Positions 1 to 10,384 of a DNA stretch of 37,187 nt are shown here, one piece after another. Source of the DNA: Desulfobacterales bacterium. GTDB lineage: Bacteria; Desulfobacterota; DSM-4660; Desulfatiglandales; Desulfatiglandaceae. The stretch lies in the NCBI GenBank assembly GCA_027024445.1, contig JALVSJ010000292.1:1-37187 (forward strand). Direction: 5' to 3'. The position numbers and the translations under genes are program-made. Each line of letters begins with the position of its first letter. Within the stretch, counting starts at the first letter, position 1. The notes under the pieces were generated by a model. That model was not told the DNA's origin. It searched no databases and saw nothing but the letters and a program-made list of their open reading frames with translations.

Positions 1-1861
1 TCTCTCCTATGGCGGTGTAATCAAATCTTTGTCTGGAGCCGAGGTTGCCGACCAGCATTGACCCTGTGCTGATCCCAATGCCCACATCCAAAGGTGTCTT
101 GCCGGATGCAACCCAATTGTTGTTGAGGCTGGCCAGCATGTCTATCATTTCTAAAGCAGCATTACAGGCCCTGTACTGATGCTCGGCGACAGGCACGGGT
201 GCACCAAACAGGGCCATCAAGCCGTCACCGATATATTTGTCAAGGGTGCCATCATTACTGAACACGATATCTGTCATGGCAGTCAGGTATTCATTTAGCT
301 GGGAAACCAATTCCCCAGGAGAGGACTCAGTGGAGAGTCTGGTAAATCCCCGGAGATCTGAAAATAGGACTGAAAGTTCCTTCTTTTCCCCTCCAAGCGC
401 GATGTCGTAACGCTTCTTTAGAAGTTGCTTGACTACCACTGGCGATGTGTAATGATGGAACGCGGACCTGAGCCTCCTTTTCTCCTTTTCCTGCGTAACA
501 TAGTAATATATTGTAAGCGACCCATAAGCCATAACGAGGGAGAGCCCAGGGTATACTATATTTAGCCAAAGGCCACGGCTCCAAAACAGACCCGTAGCAA
601 CTCCCGCTTGAGCTACAAACAATCCTCCGCACACAAAGGCCGCCCAGTAGGGACCAAAGAGCCAGATGGCCATGGCCGCCAAGAGAATAAGGACAGTGAT
701 GGTGACCAGGTCCACCACACTGCACCATTTGGGCCTTACAATGTAACGATGGGTCATGATGTTATCTGCAACAGTTGCATGGACTTCAAGGCCCGGATAC
801 ACGGGGCCGAAAGGAGTGGCCCTTTGGTCGTAAATACCTACTGCTGTGGCCCCCACGAAGACTATAGAGCCTTTGAGCTTGGAATAGGGAATATTTCCTT
901 CCAAGATGTCAGTTATCGAGTATTGGGGAAAGGTTTTAGGGGGACCTAAATAATTAATAAGAAGATTGCCATTCTCGTCGGTGGGAACAAAGGTTTTGCC
1001 GATTTTGATCCCCGCTACCCTGTAACCTGATACAATAGCGCTTAGCGGTGGTCGGTCAAGGGCGTTCCACAGCGCTTGTATTGATAGTGGTGAGTACACG
1101 TCAGCCCCACACTGAATAGCAAGAGGTATCCTTCGAACTATGCCGTCAGGATCCGGAAATATGTTGAAATACCCGGTGGATTCAGCTGATTCTGTCAGCT
1201 GTTCGAGATTGGGTACGGGGGCAAAGGCCTTTGTAAATGGAGAAGAATCCGAGCCATGCCGTTTGTAGACCACGATGGGGTATTTTGAGGTTTCTATCAG
1301 AGACAGACGGCCCATTAATTGCTTATGATCCAACTTAAAATCCACATTGTCAGGGCTCATATGAAAGAAATAGCCAAGGACTATCCGTGCCTTTGAGTTT
1401 CTCATTGACTGAGCCAGTATCAGGTCATTGTCAAACTGCTTTCTAAATTTTTCCATCAAAGAGAGCAATTGATCTTTCGTTGTGTGGCCCTTTTTGATTT
1501 CAGTCTCAAGAAGATCAATCAGACTTTTGTTCACATATTCATCTGGCTCAAAAAAACCAATATCAAAAGCGATGACTTTCGCCCCTTCGCTCGAGAGAAT
1601 ATCGATCAGCTTTGCTATTTTCCATCTTGGCCAAGGCCATCTGCCTTCTTGTCTTAGGCTTTTCTCATCAACTACACACAATACGATATTGGACCCGGGG
1701 GTCAAAGGACCACGGTATTGAAGCCTGAGGTCATACGTCTTGAGTTCAAGGAAATCTAATAGCCAGAGACCTGATACATAAAGCAGTAAAACCACCGCAA
1801 TACAACTAGCCGTGATGAGAAGTGGGAAGAATTTAGAGGTGGCTGCCAACAGCCTTTTCAT
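1..1861 (-). CDS. CHASE2 domain-containing adenylate/guanylate cyclase (partial, runs off left edge)
   Basis: Manual translation of the minus strand from the ATG at 1861 is open to base 1: MKRLLAATSKFFPLLITASCIAVVLLLYVSGLWLLDFLELKTYDLRLQYRGPLTPGSNIVLCVVDEKSLRQEGRWPWPR... (CHASE2), then TM segments, then class III cyclase motifs ELSVLFSDLRGFTRLS, DKYIGDGLMALFGAP and GIGISTGSMLVGNLGS. Absent from the ORF track because it is truncated. Confidence 0.93.
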   Translation of the reverse strand, partial: MKRLLAATSKFFPLLITASCIAVVLLLYVSGLWLLDFLELKTYDLRLQYRGPLTPGSNIVLCVVDEKSLRQEGRWPWPRWKIAKLIDILSSEGAKVIAFDIGFFEPDEYVNKSLIDLLETEIKKGHTTKDQLLSLMEKFRKQFDNDLILAQSMRNSKARIVLGYFFHMSPDNVDFKLDHKQLMGRLSLIETSKYPIVVYKRHGSDSSPFTKAFAPVPNLEQLTESAESTGYFNIFPDPDGIVRRIPLAIQCGADVYSPLSIQALWNALDRPPLSAIVSGYRVAGIKIGKTFVPTDENGNLLINYLGPPKTFPQYSITDILEGNIPYSKLKGSIVFVGATAVGIYDQRATPFGPVYPGLEVHATVADNIMTHRYIVRPKWCSVVDLVTITVLILLAAMAIWLFGPYWAAFVCGGLFVAQAGVATGLFWSRGLWLNIVYPGLSLVMAYGSLTIYYYVTQEKEKRRLRSAFHHYTSPVVVKQLLKKRYDIALGGEKKELSVLFSDLRGFTRLSTESSPGELVSQLNEYLTAMTDIVFSNDGTLDKYIGDGLMALFGAPVPVAEHQYRACNAALEMIDMLASLNNNWVASGKTPLDVGIGISTGSMLVGNLGSRQRFDYTAIGE

Positions 1862-2167
1862 CAAATGTACTCCTCAATAGGCAAAAGAAATAAGGAGAAA
1901 ATTCCTATTTACTGAAAACTTATAGTGTAGGGTTCTAAGGAAAGTCAAGGCGCCCCTTTTGACCCGCTTCCTGTTCATTAATTCGGCAGGTAGGGGCCAA
2001 AACTCCAGAGAGCATTCTTTTCCGTTGACTGGCCTTAGAGGCGTTGTTAGTTGTAAAATTATGAGAAATGGAAATAGGCTTAGTGGGAATCCAGCGCTGA
2101 TGTGAAGTAAACCAAAAAGCTCGAGGAGATAAGGAAGAGAACAAGAAGAGAAGATAAAGGGAGAATC

Positions 2168-2962
2168 ATGGGCGTAAAGTGTGTGCTTGTAATTGCCGGA
2201 TCAGACCCATTAGGGGGTGCCGGTATTCAGACAGATATTAAAGCAGGTGCAGCGCTAGGGGTACATGTTGCCACAGTCATTACATCACTGACCGTGCAAA
2301 ATTGGCGAGGGGTGAAGAGGGCCTACTCTGTGCCATCTGACTTTATCAAGGCCCAAACACAGGCAGTAATCGAGCAGGTCGTTCCTGATGCGGTAAAGAT
2401 TGGAATGCTGGGTAGCAGTGAGGCCATTGTGGCTGTGTCTGAGTTCTTAGGGGAGTGGCGACTTTCGCCCATAGTATTAGATCCAGTGCTAAAGGCATCG
2501 GCGGGAGGAAATCTTCTTGACCCGGGGGATGTAGATACTTTAAAAGGCAAACTTTTGCCACTGGCCGACGTGGTGACCCCGAATATAGCCGAAGCGGAGA
2601 GCCTGGCACGGATAAGGATACGAGACAAGAAAGATATGATTGATGCTGCCAAACGGATAGGTGCAACAGGGGTGGCTGTGGTGGTGACAGGTGGGCATCT
2701 GGGTGAGAGCAGTTCTGACCTGATATATGAGAGAGGCAAGTTAGCGTGGGTGGAGGGTGAGAGGCTTTCGACTTCCAACACCCATGGTACGGGTTGCGTT
2801 TTTTCTACTGCTGTGGCCTGTTACATGGCCAGTGGAAAAAATGTATTTGATGCGACAAAAATGGCGCATCAGTTTGTGAGATTTGCTATAATGCATAGTT
2901 ATTCGTTAGGAAAAGGGGCAGGGCCCGTGAATCCGCTGGGAGGGCTTATAGGAGGACAGTAA
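2168..2962 (+). CDS. thiD: Hydroxymethylpyrimidine/phosphomethylpyrimidine kinase
   Basis: ORF 264 aa: LVIAGSDPLGGAGIQTDIKAGAALGVHVATVITSLTVQN, LDPVLKASAGGNLL, TSNTHGTGCVFSTAVACYMA; ThiD family signatures. Confidence 0.93.
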   Translation: MGVKCVLVIAGSDPLGGAGIQTDIKAGAALGVHVATVITSLTVQNWRGVKRAYSVPSDFIKAQTQAVIEQVVPDAVKIGMLGSSEAIVAVSEFLGEWRLSPIVLDPVLKASAGGNLLDPGDVDTLKGKLLPLADVVTPNIAEAESLARIRIRDKKDMIDAAKRIGATGVAVVVTGGHLGESSSDLIYERGKLAWVEGERLSTSNTHGTGCVFSTAVACYMASGKNVFDATKMAHQFVRFAIMHSYSLGKGAGPVNPLGGLIGGQ

Positions 2963-3051
2963 TGCGAGAGGCCAGACAACGAAGAGACCGTAGTATCACT
3001 TCCGGATATGGATCTACGAAGACTAAGAATATATGAAAGGGAAATAGACCT

Positions 3052-4338
3052 ATGACTCTAATGGAAAACGCAAAGGCGGGTTTGGTTACACCCGAGATTC
3101 AGGAGGTGGCCCGCAAGGAAAATGTGGAGCCTGAATGGCTCGCAGAGCAGATTGCCAAAGGCAGGGTAGTCATACCCTATAACAAGAGACACAAGGGATT
3201 GGAGCCCTGTGGTATAGGAGAAGGGCTTCTCGTGAAGGTCAATGCAAATATCGGCACCTCCTCTGATAGGGCCATCTTGCCTGAAGAATTGGAAAAATTA
3301 AAGGTATCTATTGAAGCCGGGGCTGACACAGTCATGGATCTTTCTACTGGCGGAGACATTGATGAATGCAGACGGCAGGTCATTGCAAATTCAAGGGTGC
3401 CCGTGGGCACGGTACCCATTTATCAGGCCGTCATTGAAGCAATCGAGAACTCCGGGGGGCTCATTCACCTGAGCGTAGATCATATCTTTGAGGTGATTGA
3501 GAGACATGCCAAGGACGGGGTGGACTTCATGACAGTTCACTGTGGACTCACAAAGGCTGCCCTTGAAATGCTCCGTGCTCAGGGACGGATTACTGATATA
3601 GTGAGCAGAGGAGGGGCGTTCCTCACCACCTGGATGCTTCATCATGACAGGGAGAACCCTTTATACGAGTACTACGACAGACTCTTGGAGCTTGCTCGTA
3701 AGTACGACATAACCCTGAGTTTGGGTGACGGCCTGAGACCAGGCTGTATAGCAGATGCCACTGATAGGGCCCAGATCCACGAACTTATGACTCTGGGGCA
3801 TTTGACCAAGCTGGCCTGGGACAAGGGAGTGCAAGTAATGATAGAGGGCCCCGGGCATGTGCCATTGGACCAAATCCAAGCGAACGTGGTGATCCAAAAG
3901 AAACTCTGCAATAGCGCGCCCTTTTATGTATTAGGCCCCCTTGTGACGGATGTGGCAACGGGATATGACCATGTGGCCTGTGCCATAGGTGGCGCCCTTG
4001 CTGCGGCGGCGGGTGCGGATTTTCTATGCTACGTAACCCCCGCAGAGCATCTTTGCCTCCCCTCAGTTGAGGATGTGAGGGAAGGAGTGGTGGTAACGAA
4101 GATCGCAGCACATGCTGCTGATATTGCAAGGGGTAACAAGGTGGCCATCGAACGGGACAGGCAGATGGCAATGGCGAGAAAAAATCTAGATTGGGATACA
4201 CAGATACGGCTTGCCGTAGACCCCCAAAAGGCTTGGAGTTACCGGGAGAAAAGCGTCCCTGCCGAAGATGATGTGTGCACCATGTGCGGGAAGTATTGCG
4301 CCATAAAAACTGTTAAGACGTATTTTAAGGCGGGCTAG
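3052..4338 (+). CDS. thiC: Phosphomethylpyrimidine synthase ThiC-family radical SAM protein (ThiC, BzaF paralogue not excluded)
   Basis: ORF 428 aa: KVNANIGTSSD, MDLSTGGDIDECRRQVI, VPIYQAV, MIEGPGHVPLDQIQANV, C-terminal Cys motif CTMCGKYCAIK; next to thiD. Confidence 0.88.
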   Translation: MTLMENAKAGLVTPEIQEVARKENVEPEWLAEQIAKGRVVIPYNKRHKGLEPCGIGEGLLVKVNANIGTSSDRAILPEELEKLKVSIEAGADTVMDLSTGGDIDECRRQVIANSRVPVGTVPIYQAVIEAIENSGGLIHLSVDHIFEVIERHAKDGVDFMTVHCGLTKAALEMLRAQGRITDIVSRGGAFLTTWMLHHDRENPLYEYYDRLLELARKYDITLSLGDGLRPGCIADATDRAQIHELMTLGHLTKLAWDKGVQVMIEGPGHVPLDQIQANVVIQKKLCNSAPFYVLGPLVTDVATGYDHVACAIGGALAAAAGADFLCYVTPAEHLCLPSVEDVREGVVVTKIAAHAADIARGNKVAIERDRQMAMARKNLDWDTQIRLAVDPQKAWSYREKSVPAEDDVCTMCGKYCAIKTVKTYFKAG

Positions 4339-4346
4339 AGGCGGGC

Positions 4347-5738
4347 TCATTTGCCAATGCAAAATCTGCTGAAAATGCTTTCAAGCACGTGCTCCGGCGT
4401 GGTTTCTCCTACAATTTCTCCCAAACTGTCCAGTGCATTTCGTAGCTCAAAGGCGCTAATCTCTAATGGTGTACCCTCAGTAATAGCCTGAAGGGCACTC
4501 TCGAGGTACTTTCTGGCCTCCTTCAGTGCCCTGGTTTGTCTGATATTGGGAGCGATGCCTGAAGGGTCAAGGTCTTTATCAGTACCAATGACCAACCTCA
4601 CGATTTCCTTCTTAAGCGTTGGTATTCCTTCTCCGGTAAGGGCAGAGACTTTGAGGGTAGGAAATGGGGGGAGGTCTTTGAGGGCCTGATTCCAATCAAT
4701 GGCCGGGGCAAGGTCAATCTTGTTCAAAACAAGCAAGGCCGTCTTGTGCCTTATCTTTTCAAGGAGTTGGATATCCTCTGGACTTAGGGGCAAACTCTGG
4801 TCCAACACAGCAAGTACCAGGTCTGCCTCCTTGAGCCTTTCCTCTGTGAGCTGAACTCCAATTTTTTCAACTTCGTCGTCAGTGACCTGCCTTATTCCTG
4901 CTGTGTCCATCAATCGCACAGGCACCCCTTCTATGCTCAGAATAGACTCGATCACATCCCTTGTTGTACCGGGGATAGCAGTGACTATAGCCCTTTGCTC
5001 ATCCAAAATTCGGTTAAGAAGGCTGGACTTTCCTACATTGACCCTACCAGCGATAACTGTACTGATCCCCTCAATCCATGTTTTCTTTTCCGAATGCGCA
5101 TCTATGAGGCTGGTGATCTGAGTAATAAGGTCTGAAAGGATCTTTACAACACCCTCGCGATCCAGGAAGGTGTCTTCCTCATCAGGGAAGTCGATGGCGG
5201 CCTCAATTTGTCCCAGGATCTGGATTAATTGATCTGTCAAGGCATTAATCTTGTCTCTGAGAGAGCCACGGATTTGCTCTGAAGCCAGGTACAGTCCACG
5301 CTCGGAACGAGAATTTATGAGGTCCACAACCGCTTCTGCCTGTGTAAGGTCTATACGTCCGTTAAGATATGCTCGAAGAGTAAACTCCCCTGGTTGGGCG
5401 ATTCTGGCCCCTGATTCAAGCACCAACTCAAGGATCTTAGACAGGATAAAATAGCCGCTATGTGAGTTAACCTCTACGACGTCCTCTTTGGTGTAAGTTC
5501 GGGGTGCCTTCATGTAGGTGGCTAACACTTCATCCAGACACATGCCCGTGCCCGGGTCAAATATGTGGCCAAGGTATAGCCGGTGGCTCTTGAACTGCTC
5601 GACTGGGCGTTTCGGCCTGAAGAGCCTCTTTAAGATCTCCAGTGATTCGGGCCCGCTAATGCGGATTATTCCAATTCCCCCCTGACCTATGGGGGTTGCG
5701 ATGGCTGCAATGGTATCTGTGTCTGCCTTTTGCTCCAT
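4347..5738 (-). CDS. mnmE: tRNA modification GTPase MnmE (TrmE)
   Basis: ORF 463 aa: DTIAAIATPIGQGGIGIIRISG, G1 GRVNVGKSSLLN, DTAGIR, NKIDL, C-terminal FCIGK. Confidence 0.97.
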   Translation of the reverse strand: MEQKADTDTIAAIATPIGQGGIGIIRISGPESLEILKRLFRPKRPVEQFKSHRLYLGHIFDPGTGMCLDEVLATYMKAPRTYTKEDVVEVNSHSGYFILSKILELVLESGARIAQPGEFTLRAYLNGRIDLTQAEAVVDLINSRSERGLYLASEQIRGSLRDKINALTDQLIQILGQIEAAIDFPDEEDTFLDREGVVKILSDLITQITSLIDAHSEKKTWIEGISTVIAGRVNVGKSSLLNRILDEQRAIVTAIPGTTRDVIESILSIEGVPVRLMDTAGIRQVTDDEVEKIGVQLTEERLKEADLVLAVLDQSLPLSPEDIQLLEKIRHKTALLVLNKIDLAPAIDWNQALKDLPPFPTLKVSALTGEGIPTLKKEIVRLVIGTDKDLDPSGIAPNIRQTRALKEARKYLESALQAITEGTPLEISAFELRNALDSLGEIVGETTPEHVLESIFSRFCIGK

Positions 5739-5779
5739 CCAGCGTGCACAAGGCCCATTTAAGGGTGTAGCAGTAAGGA

Positions 5780-6433
5780 TTAGCCCTTCTTCTTGGGAAT
5801 GATAAGAACCTTTTTCAACAATCCATCACCCCTGCTCCTGGTATCCAATTGAGGATCGTCCTTAAGTGCAAGGTGTATTATCCGTCTTTCTCTCGGGGTT
5901 AAAGGATTAGTTGTCACGGGCTTTCCTATCCTTTTGGCCTTGTCTCCAAGCTTAAGGGCCGTTTGTATAAGGGAGTCGCGTCGTCTTTGCCTGTAGTTTT
6001 CTGCGTCTACAACAACCTGGACTTTTCTGGACAAAGACTTGTTAATGATCTTATTGACTATAAACTGAATCGCATCAAGGGTTTTGCCTTTCCTGCCTAT
6101 GAGAAGTCCGGATTTATCCCCATGAATGTCCAAGACAATCTTGCCGTCTTCGATTCCAGCCTTCACCTCTGCTTCAGTGGGTATCAACATCAAGATATCT
6201 TCTAAGGTCTTTTTGGCAAAGGCGACTTCGTCTTTTTCCTCGGGCTGTTTCGCTTCTTCCTCAGGAATTATCACTTTTATTTTTGCTTTCTTTGTACCCA
6301 CGATACCAAAGATACCAGCAGATCCGGGCTCCAGAATTTCGATATCGAGTTCCTCCTTGGGTCGGTTAAGCTCCTTACATGCTTTCTCAATAGCTTCTTC
6401 TGTGGTCTTTCCTTCGAATTCAAATTCTACCAT
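5780..6433 (-). CDS. jag: Jag/KhpB family RNA-binding protein (Jag_N, KH, R3H)
   Basis: ORF 217 aa: N-terminal EFEGKTTEEAIEKACKEL (Jag_N), GLLIGRKGKTLDAIQFIVN (KH), LTPRERRIIHLALKDDPQLDTRSRGDG (R3H); adjacent to yidC and mnmE. Confidence 0.93.
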   Translation of the reverse strand: MVEFEFEGKTTEEAIEKACKELNRPKEELDIEILEPGSAGIFGIVGTKKAKIKVIIPEEEAKQPEEKDEVAFAKKTLEDILMLIPTEAEVKAGIEDGKIVLDIHGDKSGLLIGRKGKTLDAIQFIVNKIINKSLSRKVQVVVDAENYRQRRRDSLIQTALKLGDKAKRIGKPVTTNPLTPRERRIIHLALKDDPQLDTRSRGDGLLKKVLIIPKKKG

Positions 6434-6450
6434 TTTTTGCCCTCCAAATA

Positions 6451-8121
6451 CTATGCTGGTCGTTTCTGAATGCGATATTGCTGGCCAATGGACAAAATGT
6501 TATTTACCAGCCAGTAAAGCACCAGACCTGATGGGAAGTTTATGAACATGAAGGTGAAAATTATAGGTAAGAACATCATAAACTTGGCTTGAGTAGGATC
6601 ACCAGGGGTGGGAGTCATCTTCTGCTGTATATACATGGAAGCGCCCATGAGCAATGTTAATACGGGTATCCCATAAGGAGGTGCCATAAACGGGATCTTG
6701 AAAGAAAAGTGAAAAAGGCGATCAGGCGCTGAAAGGTCATTGATCCACAGGAAAAATGGTGCATGCCTTAATTCTATGGCCTTGCCCAGTATCCTGTAGA
6801 GTGCAAAGAACACGGGGATCTGGATGATCATTGGCAGACACCCGCTCATGGGGTTCACCTTATACGTTCGGTATAAGGCCATCATTTCCTTGTTCATCTG
6901 TTCACGGTCATCCTTGTACTTCTCTTTTATCTTGGCCATGATGGGCTGCAGCTTTTGCATCTCCTTCATGGACTTGTAGCTTTTATGGGTCAGGGGCCAG
7001 AAAAGGATTTTAATGAGAATGGTCAGGAGTATGATGCAAACGCCATAATTGTGGATGTATTTATACAAGAACCTGAGAGTATAGAGTAAAGGCTTGGCAA
7101 TTATATTGGTCCAACCGAAATCTACGGCCTTGTCGAGATTTTTTCCAAACTGCTTCAGGACTGTCAGCTGCCGTGGGCCCAAGAAGAGTGTAAAAGAGGC
7201 GCGGGCTTCTGATTCGGGAGCTACAGAGATAACAGGTCCAAAAAGCATCCCGGTTTGTTTGCCTGTGTCGGGATCCCACAGAGCCTGGAAAACAGCATCC
7301 CCCACATCCTCCGGGATAATTGCACACATGAAATAATTCTTTTGGTATGCAATCCATTGTAGATTTCCTTCGAGCTTCTTCTTAGTCTTTTTCTTCTTGA
7401 ATTTGATCTGCTTAATTTTCCCGTCAGCCAGAGCAATAAGCCCTGTGTAAGGTGCATAGTACCCTCCCTTTTTCTGGGGAGGCAACCCGTTCACCTTGGC
7501 GACAAAGCGCCCTTTCAGGATATTAGGCCTCTGGTTTATCACTCTTACGGTTAGATCTACCCTATATTGATCTGGATAAATCCTGAGTGCTTTTTCGACA
7601 TATAGGCCGTCAGTTGTCCTTCCGTAGAACTTGATCATTTGAGGAGCAGAGCCTTTATCAAGATCAAGTTTAACTATGCTCGCGTCTGTCTCAAATGCCT
7701 TAATTCCCTCTCCTTCCAGAGTATCTCTGGCAAGGCCTATCCACAGGAATTGATCTCTGACACCAGGGTCGACCAGGTCCACCAGCGGCGAGTCAGGATC
7801 AATGGTTTCCCTGTATCCCTTGAGTTTGAAGCTTTTTATGGTGGGACCAAGGTTGGAAATTTCAGCCTTGTACAAAGGCGTTTCAACCTCGATGAATTTT
7901 TCTTGGATGTCTTTCTTTGAGTATGCCGGAACACTAGGAGGCTCAGGTTCAGGAACAGGCGCTTGCAAGTTCTTTTTCTCTGGTTGTGGGGCCTTTTGAG
8001 ACAGCCCCGCTTGGGACTCCTGCTTTTTGGTTACCTCACTTTGTTTGGGAGCAAAAAACACTGACCACAGAAATAACACAATAAAAGAGAGCACAAATGC
8101 TAGTAAAGTCCTTTTGTCCAT
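6451..8121 (-). CDS. yidC: Membrane protein insertase YidC
   Basis: ORF track 6451-8157; preferred start at internal ATG 8121 (MDKRTLLAFVLSFIVLFLWSVFF). Periplasmic domain plus conserved NYGVCIILLTILIKILFWPLTHKSYKSMKEMQKLQPIM and PSGLVLYWLVNNILSIGQQY. Confidence 0.96.
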   Translation of the reverse strand: MDKRTLLAFVLSFIVLFLWSVFFAPKQSEVTKKQESQAGLSQKAPQPEKKNLQAPVPEPEPPSVPAYSKKDIQEKFIEVETPLYKAEISNLGPTIKSFKLKGYRETIDPDSPLVDLVDPGVRDQFLWIGLARDTLEGEGIKAFETDASIVKLDLDKGSAPQMIKFYGRTTDGLYVEKALRIYPDQYRVDLTVRVINQRPNILKGRFVAKVNGLPPQKKGGYYAPYTGLIALADGKIKQIKFKKKKTKKKLEGNLQWIAYQKNYFMCAIIPEDVGDAVFQALWDPDTGKQTGMLFGPVISVAPESEARASFTLFLGPRQLTVLKQFGKNLDKAVDFGWTNIIAKPLLYTLRFLYKYIHNYGVCIILLTILIKILFWPLTHKSYKSMKEMQKLQPIMAKIKEKYKDDREQMNKEMMALYRTYKVNPMSGCLPMIIQIPVFFALYRILGKAIELRHAPFFLWINDLSAPDRLFHFSFKIPFMAPPYGIPVLTLLMGASMYIQQKMTPTPGDPTQAKFMMFLPIIFTFMFINFPSGLVLYWLVNNILSIGQQYRIQKRPA

Positions 8122-8271
8122 ATTTGTTCCTTGTCTTTTGGGAAATTGTATGCACACACAGCAGCCCTATGACAGCCCGCTGCAAAACACCTGGGACATG
8201 TGATACCGGGACCTTACATAAGGCCACACTGCCGGGTCTTCTGGCATAACTCTGCTGATGGCCCCATCATG

Positions 8272-8517
8272 TCATGGTACTGGGTCGTAGCCCCCGGGAT
8301 GGAGAGGATGGCATTTGGAAATTCTAAACAATGAAAGCATGCCTCCTTTGATAATCCCATATTTTTCAAGGGCCTGACGGGCATACTCAGAGCAAGAGGG
8401 GTGGAAGCGACAGCATGGAGGCAAAAAGGGAGAAATGGCCAACTGGTATAGTTTAATTAAGGCGATAAAGCCTTTCTTTATGCTACCCAAAATCTTTGTT
8501 TTCAAAAAGTATTGCAC
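8272..8517 (-). CDS. yidD: Membrane protein insertion efficiency factor YidD
   Basis: ORF 81 aa: [32 protein letters not shown]...HPGGYDPVP; between rnpA and yidC. Start site uncertain; the called ORF overlaps rnpA. Confidence 0.93.
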   Translation of the reverse strand: MQYFLKTKILGSIKKGFIALIKLYQLAISPFLPPCCRFHPSCSEYARQALEKYGIIKGGMLSLFRISKCHPLHPGGYDPVP

Positions 8518-8869
8518 CTAGTTCCTCTGTCACCATCTTCAGGTTCAACCCTGAGGCATCTTTTCTCGCAATGATGACGAAATCATGGGCTTGCGGCAAT
8601 CTTCGCTTGTTAAGCCTAAAGAATTCCCTAATCAGCCTTTTGATACGGTTTCGGTTGACAGCTTTAGCTGTCTTCTTTGTGACCGTTATCCCCAGTCTCC
8701 TTATGCCCAGGCCGTTCGGTTTCAAAAGCACGACAAAATGTTCTGTTTGATATCTCTTTCCCGACCGATTTAAATTGACAAAGTCTGAACGATTCAATAA
8801 TCTTTCTTTTTTTGAAAAGGACTGAGAACGTTCAATGACATCAGGGTCCGGTCGAGAATTCATGGGCAT
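8483..8869 (-). CDS. rnpA: Ribonuclease P protein component
   Basis: ORF 128 aa: [47 protein letters not shown]; synteny with rpmH and yidD. Confidence 0.95.
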   Translation of the reverse strand: MPMNSRPDPDVIERSQSFSKKERLLNRSDFVNLNRSGKRYQTEHFVVLLKPNGLGIRRLGITVTKKTAKAVNRNRIKRLIREFFRLNKRRLPQAHDFVIIARKDASGLNLKMVTEELGAILFENKDFG

Positions 8870-8875
8870 GTGCTG

Positions 8876-9010
8876 CTATACGGTTAAGCGCTTCCGCCCC
8901 TTGGCCCGTCTTCGTTTTAGAACATTTCTGCCAGCTTTTGTTTGCATTCTGGCCCTGAATCCATGAGTCCTTGCACGCTTTATATTGCTGGGTTGATAAG
9001 TGCGTTTCAT
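8876..9010 (-). CDS. rpmH: 50S ribosomal protein L34
   Basis: Not in the ORF track. Manual minus-strand translation from ATG at 9010: [44 protein letters not shown], 44 aa, stop at 8876-8878. Confidence 0.98.
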   Translation of the reverse strand: MKRTYQPSNIKRARTHGFRARMQTKAGRNVLKRRRAKGRKRLTV

Positions 9011-9051
9011 AGTTTTTTCAAGTCCTTGGTTGAAATTTTATACAAAACTTC

Positions 9052-9080
9052 ATTTAATCACCAGCCAAAAAGTTTGTCAA
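9052..9080 (-). promoter_or_regulatory. Predicted sigma70-type promoter upstream of rpmH
   Basis: Minus strand TTGACA - 17 bp - TTAAAT, about 40 bp upstream of the rpmH start. Confidence 0.6.
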
Positions 9081-9131
9081 GGCAAATAAGACTTTTACCG
9101 ATTTTAAAAGAGGATTACTATTAGGATATGA

Positions 9132-10178
<1,047 letters not shown>

Positions 10179-10189
10179 GTAAATAATAT

Positions 10190-10277
10190 AGGTGTTAGGC
10201 ATCAGGCGTTGGAGGTTGGGCGTTAGGCCCAGGGGATAGAGGAGGATGAAGATGTTTTTGCCTGACGCCTTGCACCT
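10190..10277. repeat. Imperfect inverted repeat in the mreB-mreC spacer
   Basis: aggtgttaggcatcaggc (10190-10207) versus gcctgacgccttgcacct (10260-10277): 15 Watson-Crick pairs and 1 wobble over 18 positions, with inner hairpin tgggc-gttag-gccca (10217-10231). Confidence 0.6.
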
Positions 10278-10384
10278 CGAGCCTTTGGCCTATTTCACGT
10301 AGCCCTCCCCGCTATTTGCTAATAACCGATTTTGGGTAAATATGACGATCATTACAGATAAATAACGAGGCACGAGATCGATCG

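Noticed and set aside
608-949. 113-aa plus-strand ORF (and 1469-1721 ORFs)
   Set aside because: Antisense to the continuous CHASE2-cyclase reading frame on the minus strand; no recognisable family.
1870-2167. Possible TPP riboswitch upstream of thiD
   Set aside because: Did not find the CUGAGA / ACCUGA...GGAUAAUGCCAGCG signature words; an Rfam RF00059 scan would be needed to exclude a divergent one.
4330-4348. Direct repeat ggcgggct at the thiC 3' end
   Set aside because: Only two short copies partly within coding sequence; insufficient to call a repeat element or terminator.
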